Positions 1-13,029 of a DNA stretch of 64,000 bases are shown here, one piece after another. The stretch covers positions 823,501 through 887,500 of the forward strand of contig JAUKNK010000148.1 in the NCBI GenBank assembly GCA_030765055.1, given 5' to 3'. Source of the stretch: Mantis religiosa. Taxonomy: Eukaryota; Arthropoda; Insecta; Mantodea; Mantidae. Under the pieces are notes generated by a model that was given only the letters and a program-made list of their open reading frames with translations, was not told where the DNA came from and searched no databases. The position numbers and the translations under genes were made by a program. The first letter of the stretch is position 1. Every line of letters starts with the position of its first letter.

Positions 1-76
1 CAGCACAACCTATAACTGTTATCTGTTAAGTGCACAAATAGTACCCAATTCTACTGTTAGATAAAGCAGCATATAC
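1..76 (+). repeat. First intact monomer (class B), phase reference
   Basis: The window happens to start at the CAGCAC that I use as monomer position 1, and the next CAGCAC begins at base 77, giving exactly 76 bp. This is a class B monomer (TAACTGTTATCTGTTAAG at 13-30) carrying the less common ATTCTACTGTTAG version of the third box. The start point is arbitrary because tandem repeats have no natural first base. Confidence 0.95.
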
Positions 77-392
77 CAGCACAACTTATATTTGTTATGT
101 GTTAAGTGCACAAATAAACCCCAATCCTACAGTTAGATACAGCACCATATCCCAGCACAACCTATAACTGTTATCTGTTAAGTGCACAAATAGTCCCCAA
201 TTCTACTGTTAGATACAGCAGCATATCCCAGCACAACCTATATTTGTTATCTGTTTAGTGCACAATTAGACCCCAATCCTACAGTTTGATACAGCACCAT
301 ATCCTAGCACAACCTATAACTGTTATCTGTTTATTGCACAAATAGACCCCAATCCAACAGTTAGATACAGCGGCATATCCCAGCACAATCTA

Positions 393-439
393 TAACTGTT
401 ATCTGTTAAGTGCACAAATAGTCCCGAATCCTACAGTTA
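393..439 (+). repeat. Example of the class B inverted repeat
   Basis: TAACTGT (393-399) and its exact reverse complement ACAGTTA (433-439) enclose 33 nt. In monomer coordinates the arms are 13-19 and 53-59. Class B lacks the class A left arm TATTTGT, so the two classes offer different possible hairpins. Monomers with CTACTGTTAG lose the right arm. Confidence 0.82.
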
Positions 440-952
440 GATACAACAGCATACCACAGCACAACCTATAACGGTTATTTGTTAAGTGCACAAATAGTCC
501 CCAATCCTACAGTTAGATACAACAGCATATCCCAGCACAACCTATATTTGTTATCCGTTTAGTGCACAAATAGACCCCAATCCTACAGTTAGATACAGCA
601 CCATATACCAGCACAACCTATAACTGTTATATGTTTAGTGCACAAATAGACCCCTATCCTACAGTTAGATACAGCACCATATACCAGCACAACCTATAAC
701 TGTTATATGTTAAGTGCACAATTAGACCCCTATGCTACAGTTAGATACAGCACCATATACCAGCACAACCTATAACTGTTATATGTTGAGTGCACAATTA
801 GACCCCAAGCCTACAGTTAGATACAGCACCATTTCACAGCATAACCTTTATTTGTTATCTCTTAAGTGCACAAATAGACCCCAATCCTACAGTTAGATAC
901 AGCACCATATACCTGCGCAACCTATATTTGTTATCTGTTAATTGCACAAATA

Positions 953-1863
953 GACACCAATCTTACACTTAGATACAGCGGCATATACCAGCACAACCTA
1001 TAACTGTTATCTGTTAAGTGCACAAATAGGGCCCAATCGTACAGTCAGATATAACAGCATATCGCAGCACAACCTATATTTGTTATCTATTTAGTGCACA
1101 AATAGACCCCAATCCTACAGTTAGATACAGCAGCATATTCCAGCACAACCTATATTTCTTATCTTTTTAGTGCACAAATAAAACCCAATCCTACAGTTAG
1201 ATACTGCAGCATATCCCACCACAACCTATAACAGTTATCTGTTAATTGCACAAATAGACACCAATCTTACAGTTAGATACAGCGGCATATACCAGCACAA
1301 CCCATAACTGTTATCTGTTAAGTGCACAAATAGGCCCCAATCGTACAGTTAGATATAACAGCACATCGCAGCACAACCTATATTTGTTATCTATTTAGTG
1401 CACAAATAGACCCCAATCCTACAGTTAGATACAGAAGCATATTCCAGCACAACCTATATTTATATCTTTTTAGTGCACAAATAAAACCCAATCCTACAGT
1501 TAGATACTGCAGCATATCCCACCACAACCTATAACAGTTATCTGTTAATTGCACAAATAGACACCAATCTTACAGTTAGATACAGCGGCATATACCAGCA
1601 CAACCTATAACTGTTATCTGTTAAGTGCACAAATAGGCCCCAATCGTACAGTTAGATATAACAGCACATCGCAGCACAACCTATATTTGTTATCTATTTA
1701 GTGCACAAATAGACCCCAATCCTACAGTTAGATACAGCAGCATATTCCAGCACAACCTATATTTCTTATCTCTTTAGTGCACAAATAAAACCCAATCCTA
1801 CAGTTAGATACTGCAGCATATCCCAGCACAACCTATATTTGTTATCTGTTAAGTGCACAAATA
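953..1863 (+). repeat. Tetramer higher-order repeat, ~304 bp x 3
   Basis: The diagnostic GACACCAATCTTA (once GACACCAATCTTACACT) lies at 953, 1257 and 1560, so the period is 304 then 303 bp, or four monomers. Each unit has the same order: a GACACC monomer with CAGCGGCATATACC, an AATCGTACAG monomer with GCAGCAC, a plain class A monomer, and a monomer with AAATAAAACCC and TACTGCAGC. The second unit lost one base in TATTTATATC near 1464. A further copy of the same order is at 3.84 kb. Confidence 0.9.
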
Positions 1864-2118
1864 GACCCCAATCCTACAGTTGGATACAGCACCATATACT
1901 TGCACAACCTATATTTTTTATCTGTTTATTGCACAAATAGATCCCAATCCTACAGTTAGATACAGCACCATATCCCAGCACAACCTATATTTGTTATCTG
2001 TTAAGTACACCAATAGACCCCAATCCTACAGTTAGATACAGCACCATATACTTGCACAACCTATATTTGTTATCTGTTTATTGCACAAATAGATCCCAAT
2101 CCTACAGTTAGATACAGC
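1519..2118 (+). repeat. ~600-bp block duplicated at 3799-4398
   Basis: This block aligns to 3799-4398 at a constant offset of 2280 bp, exactly 30 x 76. Lines such as 1681-1740 and 3961-4020, or 1981-2100 and 4261-4380, are identical by eye. Differences are few, for example AAATAGGCCCC against AAATAGGCCTT and the 1741-1800 monomer. Similarity stops where the right-hand copy enters a 73-bp monomer (GATACAGCATATTCC). Confidence 0.88.
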
Positions 2119-2679
2119 AGCATATCCCAGCACAACCTATATTTGTTATCTGTTAAGTGCACAAATAGACCCCAATCCTACAGTTAGATACAACAGCATA
2201 TCCCAGCACAACCTATATTTGTTATCTGTTTATTGCACAAATAGACCCCAATCCTACAGTTAGATACATCAGCGAATCCCAGCACAACCTATAACTGTTA
2301 TCCGTTAAGTACACAAATAGACCCCAATCCTACAGTTAGATACAGCGACATATCCCAGCACAACCTATAACTGTTATCTGTTAAGTGCACAAATAGACCC
2401 CAATCCTACAGTTAGGTACATCAGCAAATCCCAGCACAACCTATAACTGTTATCCGTTAAGTACACAAATAGACCCCAATCCTACAGTTAGATACAGCAC
2501 CATATCCCAGCATAACCTATAACTGTTATCTGTTAAGTGCACAAATAGACCCCAATCTTACAGTTAGATAGGGCGGCATATACCAGCACAACCTATAACT
2601 GTTATTTGTTAAGTGCACAAATAGACCCCAATCCTACAGTTAGATACAGCAGCATATCCCAGCACAACCTATATTTGTT

Positions 2680-3330
2680 ATCTGTTTATTGCACAAATAG
2701 AACCCAATCCTACAGTTAGATACAGATGCATATCCCAGCACAACCTATATTTGTTATCTGTTTAGTGCACAAATAGACCCCAATCCTACAGTTAGATACA
2801 GCACCGTATACCAGCACAACCTATATCTTTTATATGTTTAGTGCACAAATAGACCCCTATCCTTCAGTTAGATACAGCACCATATACCAGCACAACTTAT
2901 AACTGTTATCTGTTAAGAGCACAAATAGTCCCCAATTCTACTGTTAGATACAGCACCATATACTTGCACAACCTATAACTGTTATCTGTTAAGTGCACAA
3001 ATAATCCCCAATCCTACAGTTAGATACAGCGGCATATCCCAGCACAACCTATAACTGTTATCTGTTAAGTGCACAAATAGACCCCAAACCTACAGTTAGA
3101 TACAGCACCATATACCAGCAGAACCTATATTTGAAATCTGATTAGTGCACAAATAGACCCCAATCCTACAGTTAGATACTGCGGCATATACCAGCACAAC
3201 CTATAACTGTTATCTGTTAAGTGCACAAATAGACCCCAATCCGACAATTAGATACAGCAGCATATCACAGCACAACCTATAACTGTTATCTGTTAAGTGC
3301 ACAAATAGACCCCAATCCTACAGTTAGATA
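2680..3330 (+). repeat. ~650-bp block duplicated at 6244-6970
   Basis: It aligns to 6244-6970. The offset is 3564 bp up to about 3060 and 3640 bp after it, so the right-hand copy carries one extra monomer. Shared marks are CAGATGCATATCCC, GCACCGTATACC followed by CTTTTATATG, GTTAAGAGCAC, a class C monomer, and AATCCGACA. Part of the same series (AATCCGACAAT then TACGTGCAC) recurs once more at 7413-7580, at an offset of 4172 bp from 3241. Confidence 0.85.
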
Positions 3331-3798
3331 CTGCACCATATACGTGCACAACCTATATTATTTATCATTTTACTGCACAAATAGACCCCAATCCTACAGT
3401 TAGATACAGCAGCATACCCCAAAACAACCTATATTTGTTATCTGTAAAGTGCTCAATTAGACACCAAGCCTACGGTTAGATACAGCAGCATATCCCAGCA
3501 CAACCTATATTTCTTATCTGTTAAGTGCACAAAAAGACCCCAATCCTACAGTTAGATACAGCACCATATACTTGCACAACCTATATTTGTTATCTGTTTA
3601 TTGCACAAATAGATCCCAATCCTACAGTTTGATACAGCACCATACCCCAGCACAACCTAAATTTGTTATCTGTTTAGTGCACAATTAGACCCCAAGCCTA
3701 CAGTTAGATACAGCAGCATATCCCAGCACAACCTAAATTTGTTATCTGTTAAGTGCACAAATAGACCCCAATCCTACAGTAAGATACAGCACCATATC

Positions 3799-4398
3799 CC
3801 ACCACAACCTATAACAGTTATCTGTTAATTGCACAAATAGACACCAATCTTACAGTTAGATACAGCGGCATATACCAGCACAACCTATAACTGTTATCTG
3901 TTAAGTGCACAAATAGGCCTTAATCGTACAGTTAGATATAACAGCACATCGCAGCACAACCTATATTTGTTATCTATTTAGTGCACAAATAGACCCCAAT
4001 CCTACAGTTAGATACAGCAGCATATTCCAGCACAACCTATATTTGTTATCTGTTAAGTGCACAAATAGACCCCAATCCTACAGTTAGATACTGCAGCATA
4101 TCCCAGCACAACCTATATTTGTTATCTGTTAAGTGCACAAATAGACCCCAATCCTACAGTTAGATACAGCACCATATACTTGCACAACCTATATTTGTTA
4201 TCTGTTTATTGCACAACTAGATCCCAATCCTACAGTTAGAAACAGCACCATATCCCAGCACAACCTATATTTGTTATCTGTTAAGTACACCAATAGACCC
4301 CAATCCTACAGTTAGATACAGCACCATATACTTGCACAACCTATATTTGTTATCTGTTTATTGCACAAATAGATCCCAATCCTACAGTTAGATACAGC
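3799..4398 (+). repeat. Second copy of the 1519-2118 block
   Basis: This is the partner of 1519-2118 at an offset of 2280 bp with no internal indel. It carries the same ordered marks, including GACACCAATCTTA at 3840, the TACTGCAGC monomer near 4090, and TACTTGCAC monomers with TTATTGCAC. Confidence 0.88.
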
Positions 4399-4770
4399 AT
4401 ATTCCAGCACAACCTATATTTGTTATCTGTTTAGTGCACCAATAGACCCCAATCCTACAGTTAGATACAGCAGCATATTCCAGCACAACCTATATTTGTT
4501 ATCTGTTTAGTGCACAAATGGACCCCAATCCTACAGTTAGATACAGCAGCCTACCCCAGCACAACCTATATTTGTTATCTGTTAAGTGCACAAATAGACC
4601 TCAATCCTACAGTTAGATACAGCACCGTATACCAGCACAACCTATAACTGTTATATGTTTAGTGCACAAATAGACCCAATCCTACAGTTAGATACAGCGG
4701 CATATCCCAGCACAATCTATAACTGTTATCTGTTAGGTGCACAAATATAACCCAATCCTACAGTTAGATA

Positions 4771-5300
4771 CAGTGGCATATCCCAGCACAAACTATAACT
4801 GTTATCTGTTAAGTGCACAAATAGTCCCCAATCCTACAGTTAGATACAGCGGCATATACCAGCACAACCTATAACTGTTGTCTGTTAAGTGCACAAATAG
4901 ACCCCAAACCTAGAGTTAGATACAGTGGCATATCCCAGCACAAACTATAACTGTTATCTGTTAAGTGCACAAATAGACCCCAAACCTACAGTTTGATACA
5001 GTGGCATATGCCAGCACAACCTATAACTGTTATCTGTTAGGTGCACAAATAGACCCCAAACCTACAGTTAGATACAGTGGCATATCCCAGCAGAACCTAT
5101 AACTGTTGTCTGTTAGGTGCACAAATAGACCCAATCCTACAGTTAGATACAGCGGCATATCCCAGCACAACCTATAACTGTTATCTGTTAGGTGCACAAA
5201 TAGACCCCTATCCTACAGTTAGATACAGTGGCATATCCCAGCACAAACTATAACTGTTATCTGTTAAGTGCACAAATAGACCCCAATCCTACAGTTAGAT
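4771..5300 (+). repeat. Local cluster of CAGTGGCATAT class B monomers
   Basis: The uncommon CAGTGG (usually CAGCGG or CAGCAG) occurs at 4771, 4923, 4999, 5075 and 5225, at spacings of 152, 76, 76 and 150 bp. Most are followed by class B monomers with GTTAAGTG or GTTAGGTG and AAATAGACCCCAAACC. This looks like a recent local spread of one variant. Confidence 0.8.
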
Positions 5301-6243
5301 ACAGCGGCATATACCAGCACAACCTATAACTGTTGTCTGTTAAGTGCACAAATAGACCCCAAACCTACAGTTAGATACAGCACCATATACCAGCAGAACC
5401 TATATTTGAAATCTGATTAGTGCACAAATAGACCCCAATCCTACAGTTAGATACAGCGGCATATCCCAGCACAACCTATAACTGTTATCTGTTAAGTGCA
5501 CAAATAGACCTTAATCCTACAGTTAGATACATCAGCAAATCCCAGCACAACCTATAACTGTTATCCGTTAAGTACACAAATAGACCCCAATCCTACAGTT
5601 AGATACAGCACCATATCCCAGCACAACCTATAACTGTTATCTGTTAAGTGCACAAATAGACCCCAATCTTACAGTTAGATACGGCGGCATATACCAGCAC
5701 AACCTATAACTGTTATTTGTTAAGTGCACAAATAGACCCCAATCCTACAGTTAGATACAGCGGCATATCCCAGCACATCCTATAACTGTTAACTGTTAAG
5801 TGCACAAATAGACCCCAATCTTACAGTTAGATACAGCAGCATATCCCAGCAGAACCTATATTTGTTATCTGTTTAGTGTACAAATAGACCCCAATCCTAC
5901 AGTTAGATACAGCAGCATACCCCAGCACAACCTATATTTGTTATCTGTTAAGTGCACAAATAGACCCCAATCCTACAGTTAGATACAGCATATTCCAGCA
6001 CAACCTATATTTGTTATCTGTTTAGTGCACCAATAGACCCCAATCCTACAGTTAGATACAGCAGCATATTCAAGCACAACCTATATTTGTTATCTGTTTA
6101 GTGCACAAATGGACCCCAATCCTACAGTTAGATACAGCAGCATACCCCAGCACAACCTATATTTGTTATCTGTTAAGTGCACAAATAGACCCCAATCCTA
6201 CAGTTAGATACAGCACCATATACTTGCACAACCTATATTTGTT

Positions 6244-6970
6244 ATCTGTTTATTGCACAAATAGAACCCAATCCTACAGTTAGATACAGATGCATATCCC
6301 AGCACAACCTATATTTGTTATCTGTTTAGTGCACAAATAGACCCCAATCCTACAGTTAGATACCGCACCGTATACCAGCACAACCTATGTCTTTTATATG
6401 TTTAGTGCATAAATAGATCCCTATCCTACAGTTAGATACAGCACCATATACCAGCACAACATATAACTGTTATCTGTTAAGAGCACAAATAGTCCCCAAT
6501 TCTACTGTTAGACACAGCACCATATACTTGCACAACCTATAACTGTTATCTGTTAAGTGCACAAATAGTCCCCAATCCTACAGTTAGATGCAGCGGCATA
6601 TCCCAGCACAACCTATAACTGTTATCTGTTAAGTGCACAAATAGACCCCAATCCTACAGTTAGATACAGCGGCATATACCAGCACAACCTATAACTGTTG
6701 TCGGTTAAGTGCACAAATAGACCCCAAACCTACTGTTAGATACAGCACCATATACCAGCAGAACCTATATTTGAATTCTGATTAGTGCACAAATAGACCC
6801 CAATCCTACAGTTAGATACAGCGGCATATACCAGCACAACCTATAACTGTTATCTGTTAAGTGCACAAATAGACCCCAATCCGACAGTTAGATACAGCAG
6901 CATATCACAGCACAACCTATAACTGTTATCTGTTAAGTGCACAAATAGACCCCAATCCTACAGTTAGATA
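6244..6970 (+). repeat. Second copy of the 2680-3330 block, plus one monomer
   Basis: This is the partner of 2680-3330. The one-monomer difference falls in the AAATAGACCCCAATCC monomer near 6645-6720. Both copies share the rare CTTTTATATG sequence, at 2827 and 6391. Similarity ends near 6969, where this copy switches to a CATCAGCAAATCCC monomer. Confidence 0.83.
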
Positions 6971-8123
6971 CATCAGCAAATCCCAGCACAACGTATATTT
7001 GTTATCTGTTTAGTACACAAATAGGCCCCAATCCTGCAGTTAGATACAGCACCATATCACAGCATAACCTTTATTTGTTATCTCTTAAGTGCACAAATAG
7101 ACCCCAATCCTACAGTTAGATACAGCACCATATACCTGCGCAACCTATATTTGTTATCTGTTAAGTGCACAAATAGTCCCCAATCCTACAGTTAGATACT
7201 GCACCATATACGTGCACAACCTATATTTGTTATCATTTTACTGCACAAATAGACCCCAATCCTACAGTAAGATACAGCACCATATCCCACCACAACCTAT
7301 AACAGTTATCTGTTAAGTGCACAAATAGACACCAATCTTACAGTTAGATACAGCGGCATATACCAGCACAACCTATAACTGTTATCTGTTAAGTGCACAA
7401 ATAGACCCCAATCCGACAATTAGATACAGCAGCATATCACAGCACAACCTATAACTGTTATCTGTTAAGTGCACAAATAGACCCCAATCCTACAGTTAGA
7501 TACTGCACCATATACGTGCACAACCTATATTATTTATCATTTTACTGCACAAATAGACCCCAATCCTACAGTTAGATACAGCACCATATACTTGCACAAC
7601 CTATATTTGTTATCTGTTTATTGCACAAATAGATCCCAATCCTACAGTTAGATACAGCACCATACCCCAGCACAACCTAAATTTGTTATCTGTTAAGTGC
7701 ACAATTAGACCCCAAGCCTACAGTTAGATACAGCAGCATATCCCAGCACAACCTATTTTTGTTATCTGTTAAGTACACAAATAGACCCCAATCCTACAGT
7801 TAGATACAGCACCACATACTTGCACAACCTATATTTGTTATCTGTTTATTGCACAAATAGAACCCAATCCTACAGCTAGATACAGAAGCATATCCCAGCA
7901 CAACCTATATTTGTTATCTGTTTAGTGCACAAATAGACCCCAGTCCTACAGTTAGATACAGCAGCATACCCCAGCACAACCTATATTTGTTATCTGTTAA
8001 GTGCACAATTAGACCCCAAGCCTACCGTTAGATACAGCACAATATCCCAGCACAACCTATAACTGTTATATATTAAGTGCACAAATAGACCCCAATCCTA
8101 CAGTTAGATACAGCACCATATAC

Positions 8124-8172
8124 TTGCACAACCTATATAGACCCCAATCCTACAGTTAGATACAGCATATCC
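8124..8172 (+). repeat. Truncated 49-bp monomer
   Basis: The monomer runs from TTGCACAACC to the next CAGCAC at 8173 and is 49 bp long. The sequence CCTATATAGACCCC shows that 24 bp are missing between CCTATAT and AGACCCC. A further 3 bp are missing in GATACAGCATAT. The 24-bp loss covers nearly the whole TATTTGT-ACAAATA inverted repeat of class A. Confidence 0.92.
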
Positions 8173-10067
8173 CAGCACAACCTATATTTGTTATCTGTTT
8201 AGTGCACAAATAAACCCCAATCCTACAGTTAGATACAGCATATCCCAGCACAACCTATATTTGTTATCTGTTTAGTGCACAAATAGACCCCAATCCTACA
8301 GTTAGATACAGCACCGTATACCAGCACAACCTATATTTGTTATCTGTTTAGTGCACAAATAGACCCCAATCCTACAGTTAGATACAGCACCGTATACCAG
8401 CACAACCTATAACTGTTATCTGTTAAGTACACAATTAGACCCCAATCCTACAGTTAGATACAGCACATATCCCAGCACAACCTATAACTGTTATCTGTTA
8501 AGTGCACAATTAGTCCCCAATCCTACAGTTAGATACAACAGCATATCCCAGCATAACCCATATTTGTTATCTGTTTAGTGCACAAATAGACCCCAATCCT
8601 ACAGTTAGATACAGCAGCATATTCCAGCACAACCTATATTTGTTATCTTTTTAGTGCACAAATAGACCCCAATCTTACAGTTAGATACAGTAGCATATCC
8701 CAGCACAACCTATATTTGTTATCTGTTTAGTGCACAAATAGACCCCAATCCTACAGTTAGATACAGCATATCCCAGCACAACCTATATTTGTAATCTGTT
8801 TAGTGCACAAATAGACCCCAATCCTACAGTTAGATACAGCATATCCCAGCACAACCTATATTTGTTATCTGTTTAGTGCACCAATAGACCCCAATCCTAC
8901 AGTTAGATACAGCAGCATATTCCAGCACAACCTATATTTGTTATCTGTTTAGTGCACAAATAGAACCTAATCCTACAGTTAGATACAGCAGCATATCCCA
9001 GCACAACCTATATTTGTTATCTGTTTAGTGCACAAATACACCCCAATCCTACAGTTAGATACAGCACCATATACCAGCACAACCTATAACTGTTGTCTGT
9101 TAAGTGCACAAATAGATCCCAAACCTACAGTTTGATACAGCAGCATATCACAGCACAACCTATAACTGTTACCTGTTAAGTGCACAAATAGTCCCCAATC
9201 CTACAGTTAGATACATCAACAAATCCCAGCACAACCTATAACTGTTATCCGTTAAGTGCACAAATAGACCCCAATCCTACAGTTAGATATAGCACCATAT
9301 CCCAGCACAACCTATAACAGTTATCTGTTAAGTGCACAAATAGACCCCAATCCCACAGTTAGATACAGCGGCATATACCAGCATAACCTATAACTGATAT
9401 CTGTTAAGTGCACAATTAGAACCCAATCCTACAGTTAGATACAGCACCATATACAAGCACAACCTATAACTGATATCTGTTAAGTGCACAAATAGACCTT
9501 AATCTTACAGTTAGAGACAGCAGCATACCCCAGCACAACCTATAACTGTTATCTGTTAAGTGCACAAATAGGCCCCAATCGTACAGTTAGATACAGCATA
9601 TCCCAGCACACCTATATTTGTTATCTGTTATGTGCACAAATAGGCCCCAATCGTACAGTTAGATACAGCATATCCCAGCACAACCTATATTTGTTATCTG
9701 TTTAGTGCACCAATAGACCCCAATCCTACAGTTAGATACAGCAGCATATTCCAGCACAACCTATATTTGTTATCTGTTTAGTGCACAAATAGACCCCAAT
9801 CTTACAGTTAGTTACAGCAGCATATCCCAACACAACCTATATTTGTTATCTGTTTAGTGCACAAATAGACCCCAATCCTACAGTTAGATACAGCAGCATA
9901 CCCCAAAAAAACCTATATTTGTTATCTATAAAGTGCAGAATTAGACACCAAGCCTACGGTTAGATACAGCAGCATATCCCAGCACAACCTATATTTGTTA
10001 TCTGTTAAGTGCACAAATAAAACCCAATCCTACAGTTAGATACAGCAGCATATCCCAGCACAACCTA

Positions 10068-10095
10068 TATTTGTTATCTGTTTAGTGCACAAATA
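10068..10095 (+). repeat. Example of the class A inverted repeat
   Basis: TATTTGT (10068-10074) and its exact reverse complement ACAAATA (10089-10095) are separated by 14 nt that include most of the GTGCAC palindrome. In monomer coordinates the arms are 13-19 and 34-40. The same arrangement is present in most class A monomers with an intact ACAAATA. Monomers with CACAATTAG or CACCAATAG break the right arm. Confidence 0.85.
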
Positions 10096-11908
10096 GACCC
10101 CAATCCTACAGTTAGATACAGCACCGTATACCAGCACAACCTATAACTGTTATATGTTTAGTGCACAAATAGACCCCAATCCTACAGTTAGATACAGCAC
10201 CATATACTTGTACAACCTATATTTGTTATCTGTTTATTGCACAAATAGAACCCAATCCTACAGTTAGATACAGCAGCATATCCCAGCACAACCTATATTT
10301 GTTATCTTTTTAGTGCACAAATAGACCCCAATCCTACAGTTAGATACAGCACCATATACCAGCACAACCTATAACTGTTATATGTTAAGTGCACTATTAG
10401 ACCCCAAGCCTAGAGTTAGATACAGCACCATATACTTGCACAACCTATATTTGTTATCTGTTTATTGCACAAATAGAACCCAATCCTACAGTTAGATACA
10501 TCAGCAAATCCCAGCACAACCTATAACTGTTATCCGTTAAGTGCACAAATAGACCCCAATCCTACAGTTAGATACAGCACCATATCCCAACACAACCTAT
10601 AACAGTTATTTGTTAAGTGCACAAATAGACCCCAATCTTAAAGTTAGATACAGCGGCATATAGCAGCAAAACCTATAACTGTTATCTGTTAAGTGCACAA
10701 TTAGAACCCAATCCTACAGTTAGATACAGCATCGTATCCCAGCACAACCTATAACTGATATCTGTTAAGTGCACAAATAGACCCCAATCTTACAGTTAGA
10801 TACAGGGGCCTATACCAGCACAACCTATAACTGTTATCTGTTAAGTGCACAAATAGTACCCAATTCTACTGTTAGATACAGCAGCATATCCCAGCACAAC
10901 CTATATTTGTTATCTGTTTAGTGCACAATTAGACCCCAATCCTACAGTTAGATAGAGCGGCATATCCCAGCACAACCTATAACAGTTATCTGTTAAGTGC
11001 ACAAATACACCCCAATCCTACAGTTAGATAAAGCACCATATCCCAGCACAACCTATAACTGTTATCTGTTAAGTGCACAAATAGTAACCAATTCTACTGT
11101 TAGATAAAGCAGCATATTCCAGCACAACCTGTATTTGTTATCTGTTAAGTGCACAATTAGACCCCAATCCTACAGTTAGATACAGCACCATATCCCAGCA
11201 CAACCTATAACTGTTATCTGTTAAGTGCACAAATAGACCCCAATCCAACAGTTATATACAGCGGCTAATCCCAGCACAACGTATAACTGTTATCTGTTAA
11301 GTGCACAAATAGTCCCCAATCCTACAGTTAGATACAACAGCATATCCCAGCACAACCTATATTTGTTATCTGTTTAGTGCACAAATAGACCCCAATCCTA
11401 CAGTTAGATACAGCAGCATATTCCAGCACAACCTATATTTGTTATCTTTTTAGTGCACAAATAGACCCCAATCTTACAGTTAGATACAGTAGCATATCCC
11501 AGCACAACCTATATTTGTTATCTGTTTAGTGCACAAATAGACCCCAATCCTACAGTTAGATACAGCATATCCCAGCACAACCTATATTTGTTATCTGTTT
11601 AGTGCACAAATAGACCCCAATCCTACAGTTAGATACTGCAGCATATCCCAGCACAACCTATGTTTGTTATCTGTTTAGTGCACCAATAGACCCCAATCCT
11701 ACAGTTAGATACAGCAGCATATTCCAGCACAACCTATATTTGTTATCTGTTTAGTGCACAAATAGAACCCAATCCTGCAGTTAGATACAGCAGCATATTC
11801 CAGCACAACCTATATTTGTTATCTGTTTAGTGCACAAATAGACCCCAATCCTACAGTTAGATACTGCAGCATATCCCAGCACAACCTATATTTGTTATCT
11901 GTTTAGTG

Positions 11909-12136
11909 CACCAATAGACCCCAATCCTACAGTTAGATACAGCAGCATATTCCAGCACAACCTATATTTGTTATCTGTTTAGTGCACCAATAGACCCCAA
12001 TCCTACAGTTAGATACAGCAGCATATTCCAGCACAACCTATATTTGTTATCTGTTTAGTGCACCAATAGACCCCAATCCTACAGTTAGATACAGCAGCAT
12101 ATTCCAGCACAACCTATATTTGTTATCTGTTTAGTG
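11909..12136 (+). repeat. Three identical consecutive monomers
   Basis: Monomers starting with CACCAATAG at 11909, 11985 and 12061 are base-for-base identical over 76 bp by eye. The same variant also starts at 11681. Perfect identity of neighbours is unusual in this window, where adjacent monomers normally differ, so this is a very recent local duplication. Confidence 0.9.
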
Positions 12137-12408
12137 CACAAATAGAACCCAATCCTACAGTTAGATACAGATGCATATCCCAGCACAACCTATATTTGTT
12201 ATCTGTTTAGTGCACAAATAGACCCCATTCCTAAAGTTAGGTACAGCAGCATACCCCAGCACAACCTATATTTGTTATCTGTTAAGTGCACAATTAGACC
12301 CCAAGCCTACGGTTAGATGCAGCACCATATCCCAGCACAACCTAAATTTGTTATCTGTTAAGTGCACAAATAGAGCCCAATCCTACAGTTAGATACAGCA
12401 CCATATAC

Positions 12409-12970
12409 TTGTACAACCTGTTTTGTTAACACTTTATTGCACAAATAGACCCCAATCCTACAGATAGATACAGCACCATATCCCAGCACAACCTAAATTT
12501 GTTATCTGTTAAGTGCACAAATAGACCCCAATCCTACAGTTAGATACAGCACCATATACTTGTACAACCTGTTTTGTTAACACTTTATTGCACAAATAGA
12601 CCCCAAGCCTACGGTTAGATGCAGCACCATATCCCAGCACAACCTAAATTTGTTATCTGTTAAGTGCACAAATAGACCCCAATCCTACAGTTAGATACAG
12701 CACCATATACTTGTACAACCTATTTTGTTAACTGTTTATTGCACAAATAGACCCCAATCCTACAGTTAGATACAGCACCATATACTTGTACAACCTATTT
12801 TGTTAACTGTTTATTGCACAAATAGACCCCAATCCTACAGTTAGATACAGCACCATATACTTGTACAACCTGTTTTGTTAACTGTTTATTGCACAAATAG
12901 ACCCCAATCCTACAGATAGATACAGCACCATATACTTGTACAACCTATTTTGTTAACAGTTTATTGCACA
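12409..12970 (+). repeat. TTGTACAAC block: 151-bp dimers then 75-bp monomers
   Basis: The variant TTGTACAACCT followed by TTTTGTTAAC, which is 1 bp shorter than usual, occurs at 12409, 12560, 12711, 12786, 12861 and 12936. Spacing is 151, 151, 75, 75 and 75 bp. The first units alternate this monomer with a 76-bp CAGCACAACCTAAATTTG monomer, and then the short monomer alone is repeated. Each carries a GTTAAC palindrome seldom seen elsewhere in the window. Confidence 0.9.
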
Positions 12971-13029
12971 AATAGGACCCAAGCCTACAGTTAGATACAG
13001 CACCAAATACCAGCACAACCTATAACTGT

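Noticed and set aside
6101..6283. Open frames of 60-93 codons (also near 23576, 35728-36560, 38306-38911, 45456-47931, 54375-55102, and minus strand at 26640, 58426, 61034, 63555)
   Set aside because: They consist only of satellite monomers read in rotating phase. Those I checked begin with GTG or TTG, except 61761 (ATG). They have no ribosome-binding or promoter context, and near-identical frames recur wherever the same monomer order recurs.
8138..8172. Insertion site or foreign DNA at the short monomer
   Set aside because: The irregular spacing is fully explained by 24-bp and 3-bp losses; no extra sequence is present.
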